From contig CM037588.1 of assembly GCA_021018995.1 (NCBI GenBank), forward strand, positions 96,198,765 to 96,262,764: DNA of 64,000 nt. Direction: 5' to 3'. The notes under the pieces are model-generated. The model was not told the DNA's origin. It searched no databases and saw only the letters and a list, made by a program, of their open reading frames with translations. Both the position numbers and the translations under genes were made by a program. Shown here one piece after another: positions 42,627 through 56,000 of this stretch. Positions within the stretch are counted from its first letter, which is position 1. Every line of letters starts with the position of its first letter. The DNA comes from Chloranthus sessilifolius. Taxonomy: Eukaryota; Streptophyta; Magnoliopsida; Chloranthales; Chloranthaceae.

Positions 42627-45600
42627 GGTACGCTAACTATATATGAGAAAGGATGCTTCATTGGATATGATGCCAGGTTCTACACACTCATTCGTCACTC
42701 CACGATTTTCCAAGAGGATGAAGATTATTCCAGAGGCGTTGGATTTTGTCCTATCTGTATTTATTCCAACTGGAGAGTTAATGGACACGGAGCTAGCTTG
42801 CAAATCCGTCATTGTAGCAATTCAAGACCTAGAGGTGCATGAATTGGAGGCAAAGTTGATACTACTGGACATGCAAGGGTTTGATGTGATCCTTGGCATG
42901 GACTGGTTGGCACAGAATTGTGCGACGGTCAATTGCAAGAACAAGGTTGTCGTCTTCAAACCCAACACAAGAAGATCATTTCGATTTCAAGGAGTGAGGT
43001 CATCACGTATGCCACTGATCTCAGCAGTAAGGGCCGAGCGGATGATCAGGAAGGGTTGCAGTGGATACTTGGCTTTCTTAAAGGAGGATAAGGAAGAAAA
43101 GAACATCATCTCTGATATAGCAGTTGTGCGAGACTTCGCCGACATTTTTCCAAAAGAGTTGCCTGGATTACCTCCAGAGAGAGAAGTAGAATTCGCCATT
43201 GACTTAGCACCGGGAACGGAGCCTATTTCAAAAGCACTATATAGAATGGCTCCTGCTGAGTTGAAGGAGTTGAAAGAGCAACTACAAGAGCTCATGGATA
43301 AGGGGTTTGTCAGATCGAGCGTGTCTCCGTGGGGAGCACCGGTCTTGTTTGTTAAGAAGAAAGATGGGTCAATGCGTCTATGCATTGACTATTGACAACT
43401 GAATAAACTCACTGTCAAAAACTGTTACCCTTTGCCTAGAATCGACGATCTGTTCGACCAACTGCAAGGAGCGAGGTATTTTTCCAAGATCGACCTAAGA
43501 TCTAGATACCATCAGTTGAGAGTTAAGGCAGAGGACATCCAGAAGACAGCTTTCAGAACACTGTATGGACACTATGAATTCCTTGTAATGCCGTTTGGGT
43601 TTACGAATGCTCTAGTGTCGTTTATGGATCTGATGAATCGAGTGTTTAAACCACACTTGGACTCCTACGTAGTAGTATTCGTTGATGATATTTTGATATA
43701 CTCCAAATCCAAGACGGAACACGAAGAACATTTGAAGATTGCTCTACAGACGCTACATGAACACCAATTGTACGCCAAACTCAGCAAATGTGAGTTTTGG
43801 TTGGAAGAGGTTAGCTTTTTGGGACATGTCTCAAAGCACGGTGTCACTATAGATCCAGCAAAGATAGAAGCAGTGGTTAAATGGGAGAAACCAAAGACAG
43901 TGACCGATGTCCGAAGTTTTCTTGGGTTGGCAGGCTACTATCGACGTTTCGTCGAGGGGTTGTCAAAGATATCGGGACCTCTCACGAAGCTGACACGAAA
44001 GGATTCGAGATTTGAGTGGAGTGAGGCATGCGAGAAGAGTTTTCAAGAACTCAAGACGAGACTCACTTCAGCTCCAGTGCTAGCGATTCCTTCAGGCAGT
44101 GGAGGATATGCAGTGTACAGCGATGCGTCATACAATGGTTTGGGTTGCGTGCTCAACCAACACAAGAAAGTGATAGCTTACGGGTCAAGACAGCTGAAAG
44201 AACACGAGAAAAATTACCCGACTCATGACTTGGAGCTAGCAGCAGTCATTTTTACGCTGAAGATTTGGAGACATTACTTGTATGGTGAGACGTTTGAAAT
44301 TTTCACCGATCTTAAGAGCCTCCGATACCTGTTTACACAGAAAGAGCTCAACTTGAGACAGTGCAGATGGATGGAGTTCCTTAAGGACTATGATTGTTCT
44401 ATATAGTACCATCTAGGCAAGGCTAACGTAGTAGCCGATGCTTTGAGTCGGAAGAGTTTAGCTCAGTTAGCTTGTTTGATTTTGGGTATGCACCGGTGGA
44501 AATTATTGGAAGACCTGGCACTCTATGATGCAAACATTGAGTCGAGAGCTACAGGATCCTTTTTGGCTAACATATCAGTGAGACCAGTAATATTTGAGCA
44601 TGTCCACGATCTACAGATGAAAGATCCGACGTTAACAAAGATTCATCAAGACGTGATTGAAGGCATCAGGCCGGACTTCTAAGTGAAAGAAGATGGTTCT
44701 TTATTGTTTAAGGGCCGTCTTTGCATCCCGGACAATGTCGAGCTAAGACGAACGATTCTTGATGAAGCCCACAAGTCAAATTATGCAATCCACCCTGGTA
44801 GCACCAAAATGTACCAAGACTTGAAAAAGAACTATTGGTGGAGAGGTTTGAAGCAAGACGTGGCCGAATACGTGTCACGGTGTTTGACCTGTCAGCAGGT
44901 AAAGATTGACCATAGGCATCTTGCGGGACTATTGCAGCCTTTACCAATACCAGAATGGAAGTGGGAATCGATCTCGATGGATTTCATTGTTGGATTACCG
45001 CGTACTGCGGGAAGACTGGCACAGCTATATATGAAGGAGATTGTCCATTTGCATGGGATTCCGAGTAGCATTGTTTCGGACCGTGACCCATTGTATACAT
45101 CAAAGTTCTGGAAGAAATTTCAAGAAGGAATGGGAACGCGACTAGATTTCAGTACGGCATTCCATCCACAAACTGACGGACAGACTGAAAGGGTCAATCA
45201 AATTATCGAGGACATGCTTAGGGCATGTATGTTAGAGCTACAAGGATCATGGGATCAGCACCTACCTTTGATTGAGTTTGCATATAACAACAATTTTCAG
45301 ACGAGCATTAGGATGGCACCATATGAAGCACTCTACAGATGGCGATGTAGATCGCCCATTAATTGGGAAGAAACTGGTGAGAAGTTTATTTTGGGACCCG
45401 AAATACTTGAAGATAATGCCGCCTATATTCGTATGATAAGGGCAAAACTTAAAGCGGCGCAGAGCAGATAGAAAAGCTACGCCGATATCAAGCGGACGAG
45501 TGTAGCCTACAAGGTGGGTGAACACGTGTTTGTTAAGGTGTCACCTATGAAGGGGGTGATGAGATTTGGAAAGAGAGGGAAGCTAAGTCCCCGCTATCTT

Positions 45601-45939
45601 GGACCATTTGAGGTTTTGGGACGAGTAGGGGAAGTTGCTTACCGTATTGGATTGCCACCGTTGTTCAATTCAGTACACAATGTCTTCCACGTATCAATGC
45701 TTAGGAAGTACATTAACGACCCTGACCACGTGTTGAGCAGTCAAGAGTTAGAGATGCATGAGTACATGACCATGATCGAAGAGCCGATGGAGATTTTGGA
45801 TCGAAAGAAACAAGTACTACGAACAAAAGTGATTCCACTCGTACTTGTCAGATGGAACCATCATCCGGCCGAGGAAGCTACATGGGAACGAGAGGCCGAT
45901 GTGAAGGAACAATATCCAGCCTTGTTTCCAACCACTTGA
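42627..45939 (+). pseudogene. pol: pol of element C: protease, RT, RNase H, integrase, chromodomain
   Basis: From 42643 on, one frame with stops at 43393, 44404, 44680 and 45469. The protease retains [12 protein letters not shown], but the usual active-site Asp two residues before Gly is not seen; a small frame disturbance lies just before it. RT shows [19 protein letters not shown] and the catalytic box FVDD (about 43678-43690). RNase H ends NVVADALSRKS. Integrase has HKSNYAIHPGS..CLTCQ and the DDE residues (SMDFIVGLP, SDRDPLYTS, QTERVNQ), but about 25 residues are missing between GLPRT and RLAQLY. The tail (VRWNHHPAEEATWE) is a Tekay-type chromodomain, which targets integration to chromatin. 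Confidence 0.93.
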
Positions 45940-46157
45940 GAGTCAATTATACCCCTGCAAGCGTGTTTATGGATTTTGACAACACTTGTAAACCAATGTA
46001 AAATTTTGATCAAAGTATGACATAGAAAAAAATTTTATATACACACATGACCGTGATGATGTGTTTTGTAGAACCAAGGATCATTTGATATCATAAATTA
46101 CCAAGATAAATAAAATAAACAGAGAAATTTGAAAACCAACAGACTTTGATCAAAACT

Positions 46158-46945
46158 GATTAATCGATTTTCAAATCGATTAATCGATTTTCAAATCGAT
46201 TAATCGATTTGGAAATTCGATTAATCGATTTTGTTCGATTAGTCGACTGGCATGTGCCAGTGACTGGGAACTTGAATGAGGATTAGGAAAATGACAGAGT
46301 GAAATTTTGATTAATCGATCTTGGTTTCGATTAATCGATTTGGGTTTTCGATTAATCGAATTAAGGGTTCGATTAATCGAACAAATTGAGAATTTTAGAA
46401 GAACTTAGAGGGATTTTATGAAATTTCGATTAATCGAGGAGGAATTTGATTAATTGATTTATGGTTTCGATTAATCGAATTGGAAGTTCGATTAATCGAT
46501 TAACTTAAGGAAATTAGAAAATTTGAAGTATGAGAAACGATTTCGATTAATCGAAGTGAAATTCAATTAATCGATTTGAGATTTCAATTAATCGAATCAT
46601 AGTTCGACTAATCGAGTAATTAAAAGAATCCTGAAATTTTTGGAAGGGACTGCACGATTTCAATTAATCGAAGTGAATTTTTGATTAATCGAAGTGAATT
46701 TTTGATTAATCGATTTTGGAATTTCGATTAATCGAAATGGATTTCGATTAATCGACTGGCTTGCGCCAGTGAGCTCAAAAAAAACTCAAAAAATTTAACG
46801 GATACGATTTCGATTAATCGAAATGGTTTCGATTAATCGATTTTGAGTTTTGACTAATCGATTTTGGAAATCGATTAATCGATTTTGTGCGGCTTGACCT
46901 AGTTTTGAATCTCGATTAATCGAGATTGGATTTCGATTAATCGAA
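46158..46945. repeat. TCGATTAATCGA palindrome array upstream of the accessory ORF of C
   Basis: More than twenty copies, exact or with one or two changes, grouped at about 20-bp steps (for example three in a row from 46176). Sub-blocks end with a short hairpin CTGGC..GCCAGTG (46246-46262 and 46756-46772). The array stops directly before the TATA-like box at 46953. Confidence 0.9.
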
Positions 46946-46952
46946 TTTAAGC

Positions 46953-46966
46953 CTATATATATAAAT
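46953..46966 (+). promoter_or_regulatory. TATA-like box of the accessory ORF of C
   Basis: CTATATATATAAAT is followed by a C/T-rich leader with AAACCCTA motifs and the ATG at 47199. It suggests an internal promoter separate from the LTR. Confidence 0.5.
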
Positions 46967-47198
46967 TTTGGGGATTTTGCTCCCCATTCGAAATCATTTG
47001 GGTTTTTGTGTTTTGGGCGCCATTTCTTCTTCTCCTTCTCCAACCAACCGAGCACTCTAGGGTTTGCATTTTCTGTCAATGTTTGGATCGGATTCAAGTA
47101 CCATCACATCCAAAACCCACGGTAAACCCTAAATTTGTGTTTTTTTTTTTTTTTCAAATTGAGTTAGAGAAACCCTAGTTTCTTGAATTTTCACCAAA

Positions 47199-48734
47199 AT
47201 GCCGCCGAAAACCGGGTTGTCTTCGGCAAGGGCAACCTCTAAACTCTCGGTCTGGCGTAAGAACGCCGCACCGCCACCACCTACCCCTTCACCGGTGAGG
47301 ACTCCATCACCGTCGGCATCGGAGACCACCTCCGGTTCGACGAGTGCGTCTTCACACGAGTTTTCACGTGAATCTACCCTCATGCCGCCACCACCCACTA
47401 ACGTACTATAACCCAATGAGTGGTGGGAGGCGAAGACCTTTGAGGTCGAGTATGACATTGACCCAACCCTCTTTACGAACCCCGATGTACCGGGCGAGAC
47501 CCAATGGGCTTGCAACTACCTCCGAAATGTCGGTCTCAGAAACCTTCTCAAACCAATCTGGGGTTCCTACTACCTTAGGTTAGTTAGATTGTTTTACCAA
47601 GGGCTCGTAGACGGCCCTACCGACGACGTGATTAAGACCACCATAGAGGGTCGAGAGTACATAATCACCCATCGCCACATACACGAGGTACTCGAGTGTT
47701 ACCTCGATTTCACCCCAGAGACCACCCTCTTCCCACCCTTTGAAGAGGAAGTTAAATTTGAAGAGATTATGACCCGCATGACTAACGAGAAAAAGGGGTC
47801 AGGATCCTCCATCAAGAGGGTCGACCTTCCCCACTACATGTGGATGCTTGATTTCATCATCAAGTGTAACCTCTACCCATTGCGGCACGACACCAAGCGG
47901 ATAGAGATGGTGCAGCAGGAACTATATGAGGCCTTTTGTGGCCGTTGGTTCGACGCAACCATGCTCATCCTAGAAGGGATGAGATACATAAAAGGTAAAT
48001 TGATGAAGGGCAACTTAAGGTCCAAGGAGAAAATGTCATATGCTCGGCTGATCTCGAGCATGTTGGAGTGTTACTCCAACGCTCCCGAGTATGCGGTATC
48101 GCCCCATGAGGTGCGGGCGATGGACCGAGTGAAGACATTTTCAAAGTCGTCATGGAGCCGTAGCTATAACTTGTTGAAGCGGACCCTACCGGCTCCGGGT
48201 CCAGTTCCAGCAGTAGCAGCAGCAGCAGTATCACCACCACCACCCCCACCCCCACCACCACATCAGGACCCACCCGTGGGTGGGGCACACCCTGTTGAGC
48301 CAGCAGCGGAGGGGGCGCCCTCCCATACCATCGTTTCCCCTACACCGCCAGCATAGTCTGCGCCAATTACACCCACGTCATCCTACCGCCGGCGAGCAGC
48401 TCACTCTAGTCCTACCGCCGAGGATGTGTTGGCACGCATGGAGGCCAACAACGAGTGGATGAACTGGAGGATGGACTTCCTTATGTTCCATACCCTCCGC
48501 TACATCTACCCGTTGGACTACCAGCGGCATTTAGCTCAGGAAGAGGAGTGGACCGCGGGACGGACTGCCTTCCATAGGGGTCCCGTCTTCCGTCCGACCA
48601 CCGCGGCTACCGATGCAGCATGCTCCGCACCCCAGCCGCCGGAGCACCCTACAGAGCCACCCCAGCCACAGCAGCCAGCCCAGTCAGAGCAGCCTGCTCC
48701 TACACCAGATCAGCCACCAGAGGGGACGGCTTGA
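47199..48734 (+). pseudogene. accessory ORF of element C, 'putative plant transposon protein' type
   Basis: One frame of 511 codons with only two stops (TAA 47409, TAG 48354). It has a Ser/Pro-rich N terminus, then a globular domain (WGSYYLRLVRLFYQGLVDG, IEGREYIITHRHIHEVLECYL, MLDFIIKCNLYPLRHDTKRI, GRWFDATMLILEGMRYIKGKL) resembling the plant transposon-protein domain I recall as Transposase_32, found in many retroelement accessory ORFs. A Pro-rich linker, a short helix (MEANNEWMNWRMDFLMFH) and a Pro/Gln-rich tail follow. It is encoded on the same strand as pol, unlike the Tat antisense genes. A leader with a TATA-like box and a palindrome array lies upstream. The function is unknown. Confidence 0.72.
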
Positions 48735-49081
48735 CACCGAGACGAGGATCTTTTTGTATTACCCATTTTGGGAGTTTTGATGTAATTCAAAAGCTGTAAA
48801 CAACAACTGTAATTTTGGAAATATAATGAAATACAAAAATAATTTTGTATATTTATGATCATTGATTTTCTTACATTCTGTCATGTGTCGTCATTTTCTT
48901 ACATTCTGTAATGGTTTTGTAAATTTTCTCATGCAATTATATTTTTATGCTATGTGTGTGTCTGTACTCTATTGTGTTAAACAACTGGTCCACCTCACAC
49001 AAGTGTGGGGGGGGGAGGGGGGCAAACCAGACCGACGCCCTTGGATTATTTTCGGGATGAAAATTCCCAAGGTGGGGAGGA
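48735..49081 (+). other. 3' untranslated region and polypurine tract of element C
   Basis: AT-rich sequence after the accessory ORF. It includes a G-run GTGTGGGGGGGGGAGGGG (49004-49021) and the final tract GGTGGGGAGGA (49071-49081) directly before the LTR. Confidence 0.75.
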
Positions 49082-49347
49082 TGTAATATCCCGAAAATTC
49101 GGAGTTAAACAGTGACATCGGGATTCGTACCCAACTGGTCATAGGTTTGACCATGTAAGAGTTCACAAGTTAATGTAGGATAAGATGAACGGATGAGATG
49201 TGAGAATTTAAGTAACTGTGTGGAACGTAACAAAATCTGGAGCTACATACACCTCCTTCTGGTGTATGTGCTCAACACACGGGTTGAATGAGAAATAAAA
49301 GGGTTTAATAGCCCTAGTTCTTTTGTTTGGTTGTTGAGAGAGAGTAA

Positions 49348-49386
<39 letters not shown>

Positions 49387-51588
49387 AGAGCATAGTTAAT
49401 GTAAGGAGTAATGGTGGGTGTTTGGAAGGGGGATTCAAGCATTTAAAAGGCCGATTTGATACGAAGGATCCGTTCAAGCCAAAGCTGGAACCCTAGCCTT
49501 TCCAACCCCTTTGACCATATCAATTTCAGATTGATTGAAGGTAAAATTTTGTAAATTTAATGCATAGGTTACAGAGGTTTAAATTCAGTCAAATATGTTT
49601 TAAATGATAGATTAAGTACTTAGAAAAATGAAGGAAAAAGAGTAGGAAAAGATTTGGAAGAACAACCCAAAGGGGGGCTAAATCTGGCCAAATCGATTAA
49701 TCGAAATCAGGTTTCGATTAATCGATTTTCGCCAAGAAGTTGAAAAGTCAAAGAACCCAAATTCGATTAATCGAATTGAGTTTCGATTAATCGACTTTGG
49801 ATTTCAATTAATCGATTTTGGTGTCGATTAATCGACTGGGAACCTCCAGTGGCTGGAGGAAAGTGACCTGGGGAAATCGACTAGTTGAAATGGGATTTCG
49901 ATTAATCGATTTCGAATTTCGATTAATTGATTTGGGATCAATTAATCGATTTTGGGAATTTGATTACTCGAATTGAGAATCGAATTGATAGATTAGAGAG
50001 TTTCGATTAATCGAATGGGGATCTCGATTAATCGATTTTGAATTTTGATTAATTGATTTTGGGAATCGATTAATCGATCTTGGAGTTTGATTAATCGACT
50101 GGCTTAAAAATTGTTAACTTTTTAGTTTGACTTCAAGATTTTCGAGGGGTCTTGGACCTTCCTTATTTCATCTTTAATGATGTATTGCATGTGTTATGTT
50201 GTACCATAGGTAGTACATATGATCATGGGCACAAGGAGCCACGTGGGACCTTGATGCGTGAATTATCAGAGATTTGAGGTAGGGAACACCTTGAATATGT
50301 ACTTTAATTTGCAAGAGCATGTATGTAGTGATATAGAATCAAATTGAAAACTATTTTATTCCTTAAAGTTTTGTGAAAAGTATGTGTGAGTGACACTAAT
50401 AAGAGGATATAATGATGAGCCATCCCCAGGGGATGAGGAAGTGATTTAATAAGAGCATCAAGTGTGATGCAAGGGAATAGATACATCCCAGGGATGTATC
50501 TAGGATTGAATAATGTCTGATAGGGCCTAACTGATAAAAGATATCACACTTAGACGGTGAATAACTATATGTAAAGCACCTGATATGTTTGTTATTTGAG
50601 GTTTGATAGGATACTCCACCGACGTGACGGGATACCCACGACTGACACGGCAGGATATCCGTGACCGATACGGTGGTGAAACCGTAAGCCAGTGCGGAGG
50701 CATATCCGTACACAGTAAGCACACCCCAGGGGTGTTGAATTGAGATAAGTTGAAACCCCGCCACCGATCCCTAGGGGAAAGGGGCTTGGGTACTAATTGT
50801 ATTCCCAGGGAATACATTTAAAACTGTCTATATAGATAATGATGAAGGGTATCTCATCGGGGCTCGATGCTATATTGCTCGGGGATTACTTAAGTTAAAA
50901 GATTAAGTTTTGCTTTAGGCCTAGTCAGTATCATTCATGAGAAATTAAAAGACATGTGTAAACTACCAGTAAAATGTGATGCTTTTCGACTATTTTTCTT
51001 AGTAATTGCATAGATACATCATGCATGACATATCATGAAATATATGTGAGTTTTAATTTATATGTTCACTGTGTTTTGTTCCCTATTGAGCTATGATGTA
51101 GCTCACCCTTTAGACTATACATCGCAGGTCCACTATTAGCAGCTGCTGAGGCTTCAGGGGATGTTGACCCTGGTGAGTCGAACCTTGCGCCTGGTGACGA
51201 GTTGGAGCCGCCTCCGGAGGACTTCTTCTAGAGGACTCCGTTGTGCACCTTTGAGAGTTTTGTGAGCATATTTGGTACGGCTTGGTATGTCAAGCCTTGT
51301 TTTTGATTAAACAATGTAAATAAATGTTGGGATTATTCTTTTGGGCAAACCATCCTTGATGATCAGCTGTTATCGATGGTTCGGGCCGGTTCTCCATTCA
51401 TGCAGAGGCATGAAGGTAGAACTGTCTTTTGAGTAATATATAAATGGTGATTTATTTCGCAATCCTATTTATGTTCTTTCCATTAGTGTTGCTTGATATA
51501 TCAGTGTTTCGTACGTAGTCAAGGGGCACGGTCAAGATGATCGTACTGATGGCACGTGTTTTGGGGTGCTGAAATCCGGGTTGTCACA
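49082..51588 (+). repeat. 3' LTR of element C (2507 bp)
   Basis: Counterpart of 38414-40975. Its (GA)n run is longer (49353-49382) and its TCGATTAATCGA array (about 49693-50100) has fewer units than in the 5' LTR. Confidence 0.92.
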
Positions 51589-53009
51589 TATGTTCACCAT
51601 TATTATATGACATTCACCATGTAGAAAATCACGATAGGGCATACACATATAAGTTAAGAATAAGATATGACACATGACATAAGCCTTCGTCACGGTGGGA
51701 TTTCTTTCACGATCACGTGAAACTTGGAATGTTGGCATCCATGTATGGATGCAACTCCTCTATGGTAGTATGGGATGCCACACGAAGTACATCCAGGTTA
51801 CTACGAAACCCGTCCCTTGGAAAGCGTAGTTTAGTGAAGTCTATCGCACCGTAGCCCATTCTAACTAAGTTTTTTAAAAAATAAGAAAAGAATATGTTAA
51901 TACACATGTATGTTAAAAAAGTGGGGACTTAAGCCCACGTAAATATGAAATTGGGGCAAGGACCTAAGCCCATAACTGAATAATGTTATGATATGTTAAG
52001 AAACGTTGTGAAGGTCAGCTGAATACGAATTAAGTTCTACACGTGTCATACCTTACGAGCTACCGTAAGGGTCTAATGTCTACAGCTGAGACAAGTCTTA
52101 AGGATATTATAGCCTTATCTCGAACTAAGGGGACATCGTAGTTACTATGCCGGCAACCTCATCTGGCTGGATGGTGATTTATGTTATGATATGGAGGTTA
52201 GGTAATTATCTTCACGTGGACCTCACATGATAGGCTCGAGCAGGGATCCTGGCACGGATCGTTTAAATAAGATAAGATGCGAAGTACATTGTGTAGGCGT
52301 ATGGAGCATCATGTACCATTCATGTTATAATATGCTTTTCAGTTAGATTATGATATGCTATGAGTTATGGATAATTTAGTCATTTTATTTAAATGTTAAT
52401 TTTAGTTTCAAAATACACTGTAACTCAAGCGATTGTACACACGATCACTTGGGTAAGTTATGGTGCATCGATTGTACAACCCACTGAGTTTACGCGACTG
52501 AGTAAACTCACCCCGCTCCCAAAATCTAACAGTTTCAGGTGAAGATTATGCTTATCCCGTCCTTGATGATACGAAAGTTGTTGATTCAAAGATGGCTCAC
52601 ATAAATGAGGATGTCGGATATCACATAGATAAAATTGTAGACCCAACAGACTTTTACCAACATTGAGAACCTTTTACTCTAGTTTTTCCTTTATTTCTTG
52701 AGAGGCATATTTTAGCCTTGATACATTTTGTGAGTTTACGTTTGGGATCATTTTACCCTACATGAAACTGGTTTAATTTTTTTATCCTAGATGCATAATT
52801 AGGATTAAGTGCTTCATTATTATTGTCTGCGTTTTCTGTTATTAATTTATGAGTCATTTATCATTTAATGTTTTCTTAAAGGCTTCAATCCATATGGCAA
52901 GTCAATTTATAGATTATGTGTATGTCCGCTTATCGCCTTAACCAACGTGCGGTGTCATAACACGGAATTCTAAGCCCTTGATATCGGGTAAGGATTCTAG
53001 GTCGTGACA
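51589..53009 (+). repeat. 3' LTR of element B, second part
   Basis: Resumes at TATGTTCACCATTATTAT, the counterpart of about 32385 in the 5' LTR, and ends GGTCGTGACA before the target duplication GCCCA. Confidence 0.88.
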
Positions 53010-53014
53010 GCCCA

Positions 53015-56000
53015 AGATCTTGTAATAGGAGAAATGAACTTGTTATTATAGAGTGGAGAAATACTTGCCCTAATAATATGATAAATTTAAACTTAGAAAT
53101 ATAACTCCTCGGTTCCTCGACTCATAATCAATTAATTTTGAGTTCCATGTCCAAATTCGTCGAGTGACCAGGTATATCGCCTAATTTGTTGATCCATATT
53201 GCAAATATGAATTGATATGTCCCTTTAATGCCCGGATATATCTAACATCTAGTAATAAATTGGATATGTGGGGCAATTATTTTTAATGAAGTTTATTGAG
53301 TTTTGAAATTAAAGACTTGCTTGTAGCCTATACTAGCACTAATAAACTTTGTTTATTACCTATACTTTGTAGGTTGTATTCTATAAAAGAATAGTAGTTG
53401 TACTTTGTAGCAAACTAGTAAGAAACTTATCAATTAGTACGAACTAGTGGAAAATTGGGTGCACCCACAAATATTGCGGTTATTAGACTACTATATGAGA
53501 AACTCACATTGATGACTGGTAATCAATTAGGAGTCAGTACATTCTTTGGAAGATCCAAGGTGAAAGATATCTAGATTTTGAAGTGTATTCTTGTTGGAGT
53601 GCTCGGGGTTATTGCTAGGAGTAGCATTTATTCAAATGCATTGTCTTATTAGTAGGATTGCTTCTAGGCAACCCAGATTTTATTTGGATAGTTCATGGGT
53701 AACTAGTTCTTAGCTAATCAACTTTCCTCCTTCTTAGTAGCTATTCTTTCTTAGCATTGGGTGACTACTGGAGCAAGTGCTATTACGGAGAGCAATTAAT
53801 CGATGACGTAAGTTTGGGATTCTTAGGTTTTCTATGTGTAATTATATGGCAAACAGTTATTCTTTCATGTTCTACAACATAGATTCCTTTAATGTGAAGT
53901 TTACTTGGATATTGCTTTGGTTGGGTCTAATTTGTCACCAATTTTCTCCTAATCAACTTTATTAGCTCCTATGCTTGAATGCATGGGAGTTGCTCAGTTA
54001 TTGTATCCTGTCTTGAGCAAAGGGTAACAAGATCTCTGCTTTTCAAGTTTATTTCCCTGCTCTTTAAGAAGTGTATTTTGACAAGCAAGGATGAATTTTT
54101 TGTCTTGGTGATGGACCATTTATTAACTAACTGTTTCTCCTTTTGTTATTATAATGGACCCTCAGGTGAGGAAGTCCAACAGAATTTCCAATCTTGTGGA
54201 ACGGTGAAGGGAGTGACAAGTTTGATAGACAAGTTTAGTCAACCGTAGGGATTTGCTTCTATTGATTTTAGCTGTTCAAAATGCTCTCCTGTTAAATGAA
54301 TCCGAATTGCATGGTCATTAATGACATGATAAAATTTTGCATTCAATTTGATTTATAGGATGACAGCTTGCTTCACGTGGCACTAAAACAATAAAAAATG
54401 ATGCCCTATTTCACAGTTTAAGGGTCTTCCCAGCTAGTATAGCAGGGTTCTCTCTCTCTCTCTCTCTCTCTCTCTAGTTATATAAATATAGTTCAAAATA
54501 TCTTTTTTCACTTTATATTTGTCAAAGTTGGAGTGTGTGAAAAGTTAAATCAGGATTACGTTTAATTTAGCAGGAACCCATATTGATTGTGGGGTTGAAT
54601 ATTGTTCTTTTATAAATTGAATTTTGATATCACAAGTTCTATATGATAATACTTATGCTAAATTATAGTTTGGTGTGATCAATAGTGGATGGGGTCATCA
54701 ATGCGTTCTCTTTGTTACACACACATTAGATGGTAGCCTTGAGTTGTTGGAATTTGGATGGGCTAATAAGGAGTGTAGGTGTTGAATGGGTTCATCAATG
54801 TGTTCTCATATTATGATAATATTATGTGCAATCCTCTCATATTTCAAATATATAAGCCAACAAATGTACATTTGTTGGCTTATATAGTTATATCTTACAG
54901 TAGAATTTGACTTGTTTCATGCAAAGCATGTATGCTAAGCATGTAAATGATCCAGGTATAAAGCTCCTTATGTTCTTGCATTTTGTGAACAATTGATGTC
55001 GATGGATATATATATTCTAATATTGAAGAAGATTTTTGGATGAATTGACCAGATTCTTAAAAGAATCTGATTTTTACATCTAAATTAAATTTGAAATCAA
55101 GTTTTTATATGCTCAATTATTGGTCAGTGTTTTAAGGTTTTAACCAAGTTTATAAGTATTAAATTTTTTTTTTTTTATTTTCTTATTTTGGCCTATTCAG
55201 ATAATTTTTCAAGTGTTGGTTAAAACCATGATGGGTGTTGGTTGAGGAGATGATATGGAATTTCTGAAGAGGGAGTTTGGTGAAGTCATTGAAGTTTTGA
55301 TTGAAGGTTTGATATGCATCATATAACCAAGTTATCAATTGTCATAGGAAAAGGGAAGTATGTTTTCCTCTCTATTGTGTTTTTCATGCCCTACTGGTGA
55401 AGTATGTTTTCCTGTCTATTGTAATTGATGTTTTCTTCTTTGTCAAAATGACTACTATAGGTTTGGATTGTTGCTGCTCAGGCTCTCACAACCATGGCAA
55501 TCAGGTCTAGGTGGCCTTTTAGATTATAAATATACAAATTCTTTACATGAATTGGCTCAAGGTGGAGTACAATCTCATTTTTCGGATATGCAACTAAGTA
55601 ACGGAGGTCAATGAGCTAGGTTTTTTAATAAGTCCTAAGCTAAATCGAAACATGCTTGAATATGGCAATGTTGAATATGTTAATAGGATAGTGTTGAATG
55701 TATTAATGTGATTTTCTCAATGTATTAATGAGATGTTGTCGAATGTATTAACAAGATATTATTATATATATATATATTTTATGGCTTATTATTTTTCAGT
55801 TTAGTTGAATGGATAGTAAATATTTTGCCTCATAGGTTGATTTGATGGGTGAGAAGTTGTGCATTACCAAATGCCCTTTTTTCACAAACGGTTGCATTCA
55901 TTGATTTTTTTTTTTTAAATTAATTTTATTTTTAGCTTATTATTTTTCTCTTTAGTTGAATGAATTATGTTTTTTTCCACGCTAGGTGATCTATGGTTGA

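Larger units (their letters stand above)
38414..51588 (+). mobile_element. Tekay-like Ty3/gypsy element C, full length, with extra ORF (13.2 kb)
   Basis: LTRs start TGTAATATC and end near TCACA. The target duplication is TATAT/TATGT (one mismatch). The order is LTR, PBS, gag, intron, protease-RT-RNase H-integrase-chromodomain, palindrome array, TATA-like box, accessory ORF, PPT, LTR. All gag stops lie in one frame and all pol stops in one frame. It is the youngest layer of this nest. Confidence 0.92.
30933..53009 (+). mobile_element. Tekay-like Ty3/gypsy element B (internally deleted, with element C nested)
   Basis: LTRs start TGTAACAAC and end GGTCGTGACA, flanked by the target duplication GCCCA (30928-30932 and 53010-53014). 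The internal region (33869-36933) keeps only the C-terminal RT, RNase H, integrase and a degraded chromodomain-like end. Gag, protease and the RT active site are missing. The 3' LTR is split by element C. Confidence 0.9.

Noticed and set aside
53979-54248. Small ORF of 89 codons as a host gene
   Set aside because: No recognisable family, AT-rich surroundings and location inside a decayed CACTA element.
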